Assembly (NCBI GenBank): GCA_913774795.1
Contig: CAJYIL010000090.1
Location: 1 to 8,052 of the forward strand
Length of the DNA: 8,052 bases
Direction: 5' to 3'
From: Pseudobdellovibrionaceae bacterium
GTDB taxonomy: Bacteria; Bdellovibrionota; Bdellovibrionia; Bdellovibrionales; JAMPXM01
The position numbers and the translations under genes were made by a program. Under the pieces are notes generated by a model. It saw only the letters and a program-made list of their open reading frames with translations, had not been told where the DNA came from and did no database searches. Position 1 is the first letter of the stretch; each line of letters opens with the position of its first letter. This document shows, in pieces, positions 1 to 6,199 of the stretch.

Positions 1-2
1 CG

Positions 3-506
3 ATCTGGGTGCGCTCAGCCTCGACCGATTTCCGAGTCACGAGCGAGTTCGGCGTGGTGCGAAGTTTGTCGGAGGGTCAGTTCTGGGTCACGAAAACCGC
101 GACCGATTTGACGGCGCTCGCGACGTCGACCGATGTGGAACTTCTACCGCGAGGCTCACACGAAACTCTCCTGGTCTCGCAGGGGTTGCAAAACACGCTG
201 GGGCAAATTGGTTTCAACGGCAAAGCCGCGACAGGTCTTCCAATGACTATTCCTTTTAAAGACCTCTGCCTCCGGTGGGGCCGTCTCTACAAAGGTCCTA
301 AAGCGGAATTCGAAGCAGCGATCGCGCGTTTTCGTCAGACTTGGGAAGAGGCCGCTGAAGCTGCGGCCGAGATCAACAAAGCGGTGTTCGATCGCAAAGT
401 GGCCTCCGTCGAAGATGCGGCTCGCGCAAACGCCGAAAAACAAGCCAAAGCGGACGCAGAAAATCAAGCGCTTCGAGCGATGTTTCGCCGTCGAAACGGT
501 CTGTAA
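3..506 (+). CDS. FecR-like domain protein, C-terminal part (5' end outside window)
   Basis: The frame is open to the left edge, so the gene begins upstream. The GTG at base 9 is probably internal. Counting from the codon at base 3, the first ~65 residues read like the second half of a FecR-type beta domain: VRSASTDFRV, then FGVVRSLSEGQFWV, then VELLPRG and a VSQGLQ segment, alternating short hydrophobic strands with turn glycines. Residues from about 95 on form a charged, alanine-rich helical tail (WEEAAEAAAEINKA, then ANAEKQAKADAENQ) ending RRRNGL. In classical FecR proteins this domain is periplasmic and signals to a sigma factor. Many delta-proteobacterial FecR-like proteins have no sigma partner, and none is seen here. 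The signal peptide or membrane anchor would lie outside the window. No terminator is visible after the TAA, and the next gene has its own ribosome binding site 114 bases on. The coding call is firm; the family call is moderate and based on pattern alone. Confidence 0.6.
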   Translation: MWVRSASTDFRVTSEFGVVRSLSEGQFWVTKTATDLTALATSTDVELLPRGSHETLLVSQGLQNTLGQIGFNGKAATGLPMTIPFKDLCLRWGRLYKGPKAEFEAAIARFRQTWEEAAEAAAEINKAVFDRKVASVEDAARANAEKQAKADAENQALRAMFRRRNGL

Positions 507-569
507 AATCTCACCTCTGACGATCGTCCTGATCTTATCTCCCACCAGTCCCTGAGACCGGGGCAGGAA

Positions 570-578
570 TGCTACACT
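570..578 (+). promoter_or_regulatory. Putative extended -10 promoter of the coiled-coil gene
   Basis: TGC-TACACT is an extended -10 hexamer (TG, one base, then TACACT at 573-578) lying 42 bases before the chosen ATG at 620, a normal leader distance. No good -35 is present at 17 bp spacing; CTGAGA near 552-557 is weak. The same TACACT hexamer occurs on the minus strand just before the cyclic-nucleotide-binding gene at 8037-8032. Confidence 0.35.
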
Positions 579-605
579 CGAAAGAAAAAGCAGTCGTCTT
601 CTCAT

Positions 606-616
606 GGAAGAGAGGG
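606..616 (+). promoter_or_regulatory. Ribosome binding site deciding the start at 620
   Basis: GGAAGAGAGGG is a strong purine-rich Shine-Dalgarno stretch 3-9 bases before ATG 620. It selects this start over the in-frame ATG at 569, which lies on the putative -10 element and would add 17 residues, including the only tryptophan, that do not belong to the repeat pattern. Confidence 0.75.
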
Positions 617-619
617 TTC

Positions 620-2281
620 ATGGCAGTCAACTCGGCGTCTGATCGCAACAAGCAGTCGGAAGAGGTTCGTCGCACGCGCGAAGCGTATCAAAAACGCGAA
701 GCCGAGCAGGCTAAGCAAAACAGCCAGCAAGTGAAGAACATCACGGAGACGGCGCAGACCGAACTCGATAACGTGAAGGCTGACCACCAGAAGTCGATGG
801 ACGATCTGAAGGCGAAGACGCGGGACGCTTTGAACCGCCGTGATATGCAGTACCAAAAAGAAATCGACGGCTTACGGAACATGCATCAACAGCAGCTTCA
901 GCGTCTTTCCGCGGACGCCTCAGCGAAACTCGAGCGAAACGATTCCACGCTGAAGGGCGAGATTGTGCGGCAGAACCAAACTTCGGAGCAACAGCGCGAA
1001 GTTTTGAAAGGTCACTACGAGGACCAGCTTAAAGAGAAAGATGCAACTCTCGCAGAAACTTACGAAGCGGCTCGCAAAGAGAATCGTGAAGCAAACGACG
1101 AGTTGAAGTCGCGCTTGAACAAAGCTCACGAAAAAGAAACAAAAGCGATTACCTCCGATCGCGATGAGCGTGTCGATCAGTCGCAGAAACAAATGCGTGA
1201 ATACCGCCGAAACAGCGAGACGCGCTTGAAGACGGCCGATCGTCAGCACAAGAGTGAAGTGAATCGCTTGAACGATAACTTTACGGCGACGCTGCGTGAG
1301 CAAAAGGAAATGAGCGCGGAGAACGCAGAGCAAAACCGCGAAGACATGAAACAGGGCATCGAGCGCAACCGCGAAAAGTTCGAGAAAGCCGCCGAAGCCT
1401 TGCGTGATGAGAACGAACGATCGCGCGATGAGCTATCAGGCACGGTCGGAGGGCGTATCGGCAACCGTCTGCGGGCGACCGAAGACGAGAATCGGCGTTT
1501 AAAGTCCGACGCCGTTCGCGCAGACGTCAAGCACCGTCAAGAAAAGGCTCGTGAGCTTGGCAACCTGCGGGACTCAATGTCGAAAAATATCGAAGGTCTC
1601 GAGAAAGTGCGTGTCGAAACTCTTGATGCCGCGAATACGCGCACGGCGAAGATCGTCGACGGCAAAAACGCGGAGTTGGATTCGAAGCTCAACAAGACCC
1701 ATCAGTATTACAAAGAAAAAATGGCCGAAGACGATCTTCGCAACGAAGAGCGGATGACCAAATCGAAGGCTGAAAGCGATAAAGCGTTGGGTCAGGAGAA
1801 AATCTCAAACAACAACCGCTTTACGCGGTTGAAGACGTCAGGCGACATCAAAGAAAGTCAGCTCAGGAATTACTTTGACCGTGCGTCGGCGGCCATGCGC
1901 GAGAATTTTGAGACAACGCTTCACGAAATGCGTCAGAGAAACCAACGCGATCAACAACAAATGATCAACCAGTTCACAAAACAGTCGCAAGAGAGCGACG
2001 CGAAGCTTCAACAGAAGATGGCAGAGATCTCGAACAAATACGAGGTTGAAATCGCCGATATGAAGCAAAATCACACAAGTGAATTGAAGGATCAGCAGGC
2101 GACACAAGATCGTCTTCGCAAAGAAGTGGCTAAAAAGGCTGATATCGACTTGAAGACGCAAAGTTCTCAGTATGAGTACCGCATCGCAAAGATGCAGGAG
2201 ATGCACGAGCGACAGCTCGAGTCGGTGAAGACGAAGCACGAAGAAGCACTTGCCAATTTGATGAAGTCTCGTAAATCTTAA
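620..2281 (+). CDS. Long cytoplasmic hendecad coiled-coil rod protein (553 aa)
   Basis: The protein has no signal peptide, membrane segment, proline, cysteine or tryptophan, and is dominated by E, K, R, Q, D, N and A, so it is expected to be one long cytoplasmic helix rod. Hydrophobic residues recur exactly every 11 positions: V16, V38, L49, M60, L71, I82, L93, L104, I115, L137, M192, L203, V214, L225, I247, I280, L313, I324, L335, V346, L357, M368, L390, L434, M467, I478, L489, L511, I522, L533, L544. The register is never broken. A second core position falls 3 residues later (I41, V52, L63, L85, L96, L217, L261, L294) and a third 4 residues earlier, often aromatic or His (Y78, H89, Y133, F221, F254, Y474, H485, Y518, H529). 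A glycine cluster at 274-281 may be a hinge. A structural or cytoskeletal role is likely. Bdellovibrio has one described intermediate-filament-like coiled-coil protein, Ccrp; whether this is its homologue cannot be told here. It is probably co-transcribed with pyk. Start chosen by ribosome binding site. Confidence 0.9.
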   Translation: MAVNSASDRNKQSEEVRRTREAYQKREAEQAKQNSQQVKNITETAQTELDNVKADHQKSMDDLKAKTRDALNRRDMQYQKEIDGLRNMHQQQLQRLSADASAKLERNDSTLKGEIVRQNQTSEQQREVLKGHYEDQLKEKDATLAETYEAARKENREANDELKSRLNKAHEKETKAITSDRDERVDQSQKQMREYRRNSETRLKTADRQHKSEVNRLNDNFTATLREQKEMSAENAEQNREDMKQGIERNREKFEKAAEALRDENERSRDELSGTVGGRIGNRLRATEDENRRLKSDAVRADVKHRQEKARELGNLRDSMSKNIEGLEKVRVETLDAANTRTAKIVDGKNAELDSKLNKTHQYYKEKMAEDDLRNEERMTKSKAESDKALGQEKISNNNRFTRLKTSGDIKESQLRNYFDRASAAMRENFETTLHEMRQRNQRDQQQMINQFTKQSQESDAKLQQKMAEISNKYEVEIADMKQNHTSELKDQQATQDRLRKEVAKKADIDLKTQSSQYEYRIAKMQEMHERQLESVKTKHEEALANLMKSRKS

Positions 2282-2309
2282 GGCTTTTCTCTGAAGAGAG
2301 AGAGGCCTT
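2280..2309 (+). promoter_or_regulatory. Hairpin burying the pyk ribosome binding site
   Basis: Bases 2280-2292 pair with 2297-2309 around a GAAG loop. This gives 13 continuous base pairs, two of them G-U. AAGGC pairs with GCCTT at the base and CTCT with AGAG at the top. The 3' arm holds the whole purine-rich SD of pyk (GAGAGAGG, 2298-2305) and ends at the base before ATG 2310. The 5' arm begins inside the TAA stop (2279-2281) of the upstream gene. No T-run follows, so it does not look like a terminator. Ribosomes finishing the upstream gene would have to melt this stem, which would couple pyk translation to it. The pairing is seen; the coupling is inferred. Confidence 0.6.
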
Positions 2310-3842
2310 ATGCTCGCAGATCGTCGTACGAAAATTGTTGCCACTATCGGACCTGCGACTCAATCTCGCGCCAACCTCAAGAAAGCGATTATGTCGGGCA
2401 TGAATGTGGCCCGGCTCAATTTCTCTCACGGCGATCATGCGACCCATCTTCAAGTCATCAAAGACCTGCGAGAACTCTCCGCTGAACTTTCGGCGCCTGT
2501 GACCATCCTTCAAGATTTGCAGGGCCCGAAGATTCGCGTTGGCCGCATCGAGGGCGGCTCGATGGAACTGATCGAGGGCGACCAATACCGCATCACCATC
2601 GAAAACGTTTTGGGCGGTGATCATGTCATTCCGTCCGACTACAAAGATCTCCCGAAAGCCGCGACTCCGGGCAATCGTATCATGCTCGATGACGGTTTGA
2701 TGGAACTCCGAATCGACTCGGTCAAAGGAAACGACGTATTCGCGACCGTCGTCTTCGGAGGCATCTTGAAAGATCGCAAAGGCATGAATATTCCGGGCGC
2801 GCAGCTCTCGGTCGATTGCCTCACCGAAAAAGATTTGCGCGATCTCGATTTCGGTCTCGCGAATAACGTCGATTACGTTGCTCTCTCGTTTGTTCGCAAG
2901 GGCGACGACATTCGTCAGCTCCAAGAGATCATCAAGAAGAAGGCGCCAGGCACGCGCATCGTCGCGAAGATCGAAATGCTTGAAGCGATTGACAATCTCG
3001 AGGAGATCGTGCGTCTTTCCGATGCCGTCATGGTCGCGCGGGGAGATCTGGCGGTTGAAGTCGGACAAACGCGTCTTCCGCAAATCCAAAAGCAAATCGT
3101 TCAGATGTGTAACCGCATCGGCACACCCGTGATCACGGCGACCCAAATGTTGGACTCAATGACGGGCAACCCTCGTCCGACACGCGCGGAGATCACCGAC
3201 GTCGCAAACGCGGTACTCGATGGCTCCGATGCCCTCATGCTTTCGGCAGAATCGGCTTCGGGCAAATTTCCGTTCAAAACGATCCAGACCATGCACGAAG
3301 TGATCTCTGAGGTCGAACGAAACGGCGATTACTTCTACAACATGTCGCTCGAGTCCGAGTTTTTCTCGGTCGCCGAAGCCATCGGCGCCGCCGCGTCACT
3401 CACGGCTCTGAAGCTCAACGCTTCGGCGATCGTTTGTTTGACGACGAGCGGGCGAACGGCTTCGATCATCTCATCGTTCCGTCCGAAAGCGCGCATTATC
3501 GCGGTGACACACATTCTTCCGACCTTAAACCGCCTCGAACTTGTTTGGGGAATCCAAGGTCTTGAGATTTCGCCATATACGTCATCCGACGAAGCGATGA
3601 CCCAGATCGAAGAGATGTTGATCAAGTACGGTCTCGTCAAGACGGGCGACAAAGTCGTTTTGACTCTCGGAGTTCCAGTTCTCGAGCGCGGGAAAACCAA
3701 CGCCCTTCGTGTGTACACGGTCGGTCGCGAAGACGTAAAGCGCCTGAGCGAAACGGACTTACCTCTACGCTGCAAGGACAACATCAATCTTCTTACGCGG
3801 GTTGAGCCACAAGGTCGACCGCAGACAACCGACAAAGCGTAA
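2310..3842 (+). CDS. pyk: Pyruvate kinase
   Basis: Catalyses phosphoenolpyruvate + ADP to pyruvate + ATP, the last step of glycolysis, in the cytoplasm. The start gives the usual N-terminus RRTKIVATIGPAT. The substrate loop ARLNFSHG has R35, N37 and S39. The lid B domain spans about residues 72-165. The active-site helix has the catalytic lysine and first metal ligand in AKIEMLEAI (K220, E222). MVARGDLAVE (241-250) supplies D246. TATQML carries T278. The stretch DGSDALMLSAESASGK (304-319) matches the ADP-side signature, with the MLSAES variant also common in alpha-proteobacteria. The C-terminal domain (about 345-485) is complete (LGVPVLERGKTN). At 510 aa it is longer than the usual ~475 because of a polar tail after VYTVGRED. 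The loop D69-L70-Q71-G-P-K74-I-R-V77 carries Leu, Gln, Lys and Val where K+-dependent enzymes have Thr, Lys, Glu and Thr, so K+-independent activity is expected. It lies 28 bases after the rod-protein gene, probably in the same transcript. Confidence 0.98.
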   Translation: MLADRRTKIVATIGPATQSRANLKKAIMSGMNVARLNFSHGDHATHLQVIKDLRELSAELSAPVTILQDLQGPKIRVGRIEGGSMELIEGDQYRITIENVLGGDHVIPSDYKDLPKAATPGNRIMLDDGLMELRIDSVKGNDVFATVVFGGILKDRKGMNIPGAQLSVDCLTEKDLRDLDFGLANNVDYVALSFVRKGDDIRQLQEIIKKKAPGTRIVAKIEMLEAIDNLEEIVRLSDAVMVARGDLAVEVGQTRLPQIQKQIVQMCNRIGTPVITATQMLDSMTGNPRPTRAEITDVANAVLDGSDALMLSAESASGKFPFKTIQTMHEVISEVERNGDYFYNMSLESEFFSVAEAIGAAASLTALKLNASAIVCLTTSGRTASIISSFRPKARIIAVTHILPTLNRLELVWGIQGLEISPYTSSDEAMTQIEEMLIKYGLVKTGDKVVLTLGVPVLERGKTNALRVYTVGREDVKRLSETDLPLRCKDNINLLTRVEPQGRPQTTDKA

Positions 3843-3847
3843 CCGAC

Positions 3848-3884
3848 GGCGTCTGTCGAACTTCTCGACGATGCCCGCGTTTTT
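3848..3884 (+). terminator. Probable Rho-independent terminator after pyk
   Basis: GGCGTC and GTCGA (separated by one bulged T at 3854) pair with TCGAC and GATGCC across an ACTTC loop, giving 11 pairs, one of them G-T. Bases 3880-3884 are TTTTT, four bases after the stem. It lies 6 bases beyond the pyk stop. The bulge and the spacer before the T-run make it imperfect. Confidence 0.45.
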
Positions 3885-3991
3885 CAGCTGATCTGCGTTT
3901 CGAAAGGCGTGAGCGACTTTTAAATCGCAACTGACTTGGCTTCCGGATTGAAGTTCGTCTCGCCGACTGAATTTTTTCCGGAGGCCTCCTC
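3885..3991 (+). promoter_or_regulatory. Leader of the exported-protein gene with its ribosome binding site
   Basis: CCGGAGG (3978-3984) is a strong SD 7 bases before ATG 3992. It lies inside a perfect 10-base palindrome, GGAGGCCTCC (3980-3989). Two weak promoter candidates are visible. One is TTTCGA (3897-3902), 17 bases, then TTAAAT (3920-3925). The other is TTGAAG (3948-3953) with an A/T run at 3971-3977 in the -10 place. Neither is convincing. The terminator before it and its own SD suggest a separate transcript. Confidence 0.35.
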
Positions 3992-6199
3992 ATGCAAACT
4001 AAAACTCGGTTTCTTCTGAAAGCCGTTCTGGTTGCGACCGTTATGTCGGCCGCACCGCAAGCTCATGCAAGCCTTTTCGGTTGCGATGCGAACTGCAAAG
4101 CGAGAAAAGCCCAGAAGCAGCAGGAGAAGGCCTTGAAAGAAGAGGCCAAGCGCCAAGAGAAAGCGCTTAAAGAGGCGGCCAAACGCCAACGTGAACTCGA
4201 GAAAGAGATGGCTCGCCATCCGGAGCGTTACCCGCGTCCCGCGCCGCAGCCAGTTCCGCAGTTGCAAACGGCTCCAGTCGCGCAGCCGCAGCCTCTACCC
4301 CAACCGACGTTCCAGCCGCCGCAAGTCTCCCAGCCCGCACCCATAACGAACTCGCCGGCACCGGTCGTCACGCAGACCGGTCTGCCTCCGGGAACACCGC
4401 CGCTCCAAAAGGGTGAAGTCTACGATCCGGTGACCGGTACCGTGATGAAAGTCGCGGCCTTCCGTCTTCTCGAATTCCGTCGTCAGCCAAAACCGAACAT
4501 GCCGGTCATCATTACGCAACCCGAGTGGACGCCAGAGATCGAAGCGCAGTACTCGCGTTTCGTTGCGCAATTCGGCCGCGGCGTTCGCCAAGCGGGATCG
4601 CGCACGCTCAAAGGTCACATGCGTGATCCGAACGTGAACATGTACGCGAACACCGACACACCTGATATCGTTTACTACTCGGATTGCGCCGATCTTCCTT
4701 ATTTCCTGCGCTCGTATTTCGCCTTCAAAAACGGTCTTCCGATGTCGGTGGCTTCGAACCCCGTCGTGAGCCAAATTCCGTATGCGTCGCCGGCCGATAA
4801 AGACGAAAAACTCGCGGAGAACAACGCGGCGTCAAGTCCGTACGGAAACATCCTACAATCGCGAGCCGCTTCGAATATCGCGGCGGCGCCAGGTCGCGAG
4901 ATTAACTTCCTGACCTACTGGTCGCGTCTGATGGATCAAATTTCAACTCGCACGTTGCGAGTGGGTCCCTTGAGTCCGAACTACGATCTTTCGGATCTCT
5001 ATCCGATCAAGATCGATCGCGCTCATATGAAGCCAGGAACGGTCGTTCACTCAAATGGTCACGCGCTTGTCGTGACTGATATCGATGACGACGGAACGAT
5101 TCACGCCGTCGATGCTCACCCGGATAACTCGATTTCTTACAAGACGATTGACTCCGCGACGCTCGAGCGTTCGCGCCCGGATCACGGCTTCGGCTTCTTC
5201 AATTATCGTCCGCTGAAAGCCGTCGGCGGCAAAAGGATGACAGCGCCAAACGGTCAACAAGCTCTCTACGGCGCGAAAGTCGTACCTGTGAGCGACATTG
5301 AACTCTATCAAAAAGGTTTATGGTCGGTTGAGCAGTGGTTCGGACCGGAGACCAACCTCCCGCCGCAGTCGCGCCCAGACCCGAATGCTTTCAAACGTGC
5401 TTACACGCAAATTCGGTTCTTCGATTACGTGCGCACGCAGCTGAGCACGTCGGCGGCGACCCCGGCTGACTCGGCCGTTGGAAAAATGTTGCAAGGTCTT
5501 TGCGATGTGTTCGCTCAGCGTGTCCCAGACATCGATGCCGGCATCGAAGCAGGCTTAACGAGCAGCCCGCGTCCTCAAACTCTGCCTCAAGACGTCTTCA
5601 ACTCGCCAGTCAAAGAGTGGGAAGACTTTGCGACTCCGGGTCGTGACAGCCGTATTCGTTTCGCGATTTCGACGCTCCCGAATGATATCGTTGAAAAATA
5701 CCGGGCGGGTGTTCGCGGTCAATTGAAGCTCACCTACAGTGGTTCGCCGATCGATTTCCAGCGCGCTGTCCTCGCAAAGCTTTCGCAAGTTGATCAGATG
5801 TGCCGCGTGACATACACGAAATCAGACGGCACGAAGCAAGCGATGAATCTCTCGGAGATGGTTCGCCGAACACCGCTCATGAGCTTCGATATGAGCGATT
5901 GCGCGGAGAAACGTTGGGGAGCGAGCGGGACCGAAATGCAAACGTGCCGAGACCAAGATCCGTCAGGCTCTTGGTACATCGCTGAGCAGGCGCTCCGAAA
6001 CACGATCGGAAAAGTCGACGAGAATGAAAATGCGGTCATCCGCTCGGATCGTCCGATCACGCTGCAGATGCTTCAGTCTCGCCAGTTCGTTGATCAGCCC
6101 GGAACCGCGCCGATTGCACTCGGCGTGAGCCGTTCGAAGCTCGTCGATCTTAAGAGCTATCTCGAATCGCCGAACTTCGTGCAGGATCTTTCGCGTTAA
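3992..6199 (+). CDS. Exported protein with hendecad repeat, Pro/Gln-rich linker and papain/transglutaminase-like core
   Basis: Residues 1-26 are a clear Sec signal peptide (basic MQTKTR, hydrophobic LLKAVLVATVM, cleavage after AHA26), so the mature protein is periplasmic or secreted. C31 and C35 follow. Residues 44-76 are three 11-residue charged repeats starting QEKALKEEAKR. Residues 81-140 are a Pro/Gln-rich linker that could span peptidoglycan. The rest is globular. DCADLPYFLRSYF puts C232 at the start of a helix. About 125 residues later comes GHALVVTDIDDDGTIHAVDAHPD, with H357 on a strand and D374 or H376 beyond it. That order and spacing resemble papain-fold cysteine hydrolases (NlpC/P60 or transglutaminase-like), so a Cys-His-Asp peptidase or amidase acting on envelope or prey polymers is possible. 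The assignment is by motif only. Residues 430-735 match no family I recognise and hold C504, C604, C637 and C652, possibly disulfides. The stop overlaps that of the convergent gene. Confidence 0.85.
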   Translation: MQTKTRFLLKAVLVATVMSAAPQAHASLFGCDANCKARKAQKQQEKALKEEAKRQEKALKEAAKRQRELEKEMARHPERYPRPAPQPVPQLQTAPVAQPQPLPQPTFQPPQVSQPAPITNSPAPVVTQTGLPPGTPPLQKGEVYDPVTGTVMKVAAFRLLEFRRQPKPNMPVIITQPEWTPEIEAQYSRFVAQFGRGVRQAGSRTLKGHMRDPNVNMYANTDTPDIVYYSDCADLPYFLRSYFAFKNGLPMSVASNPVVSQIPYASPADKDEKLAENNAASSPYGNILQSRAASNIAAAPGREINFLTYWSRLMDQISTRTLRVGPLSPNYDLSDLYPIKIDRAHMKPGTVVHSNGHALVVTDIDDDGTIHAVDAHPDNSISYKTIDSATLERSRPDHGFGFFNYRPLKAVGGKRMTAPNGQQALYGAKVVPVSDIELYQKGLWSVEQWFGPETNLPPQSRPDPNAFKRAYTQIRFFDYVRTQLSTSAATPADSAVGKMLQGLCDVFAQRVPDIDAGIEAGLTSSPRPQTLPQDVFNSPVKEWEDFATPGRDSRIRFAISTLPNDIVEKYRAGVRGQLKLTYSGSPIDFQRAVLAKLSQVDQMCRVTYTKSDGTKQAMNLSEMVRRTPLMSFDMSDCAEKRWGASGTEMQTCRDQDPSGSWYIAEQALRNTIGKVDENENAVIRSDRPITLQMLQSRQFVDQPGTAPIALGVSRSKLVDLKSYLESPNFVQDLSR
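4121..4219 (+). repeat. Three tandem 33-base units encoding 11-residue repeats
   Basis: The units 4121-4153, 4154-4186 and 4187-4219 encode QEKALKEEAKR, QEKALKEAAKR and QRELEKEMARH. The first two differ by one residue; the third is divergent. They form a charged helix just after the signal peptide of the exported protein. Confidence 0.8.

Noticed and set aside
22..132. CGACCGAT recurring near 23, 101 and 125
   Set aside because: It reflects repeated S/A-T-D codons in a beta-rich protein; spacing is uneven, so it is not a tandem repeat.
519..528. Perfect palindrome GACGATCGTC after the first gene
   Set aside because: Ten bases with no loop and no T-run cannot act as a terminator, and CGATCG is frequent throughout this DNA.
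569..619. Upstream in-frame ATG 569 for the rod protein
   Set aside because: It overlaps the putative -10 element, and its 17 extra residues include the only Trp and do not fit the repeat. ATG 620 has a much stronger ribosome binding site.
2130..3146. Long open frame antisense to pyk
   Set aside because: It mirrors the codon usage of pyk, whose motifs prove the plus strand is coding. Long antisense frames are common over such genes.
3980..3989. Palindrome GGAGGCCTCC over the SD of the exported-protein gene
   Set aside because: With no loop it could form only a 3-bp stem. It probably arises from the SD followed by a chance complement.
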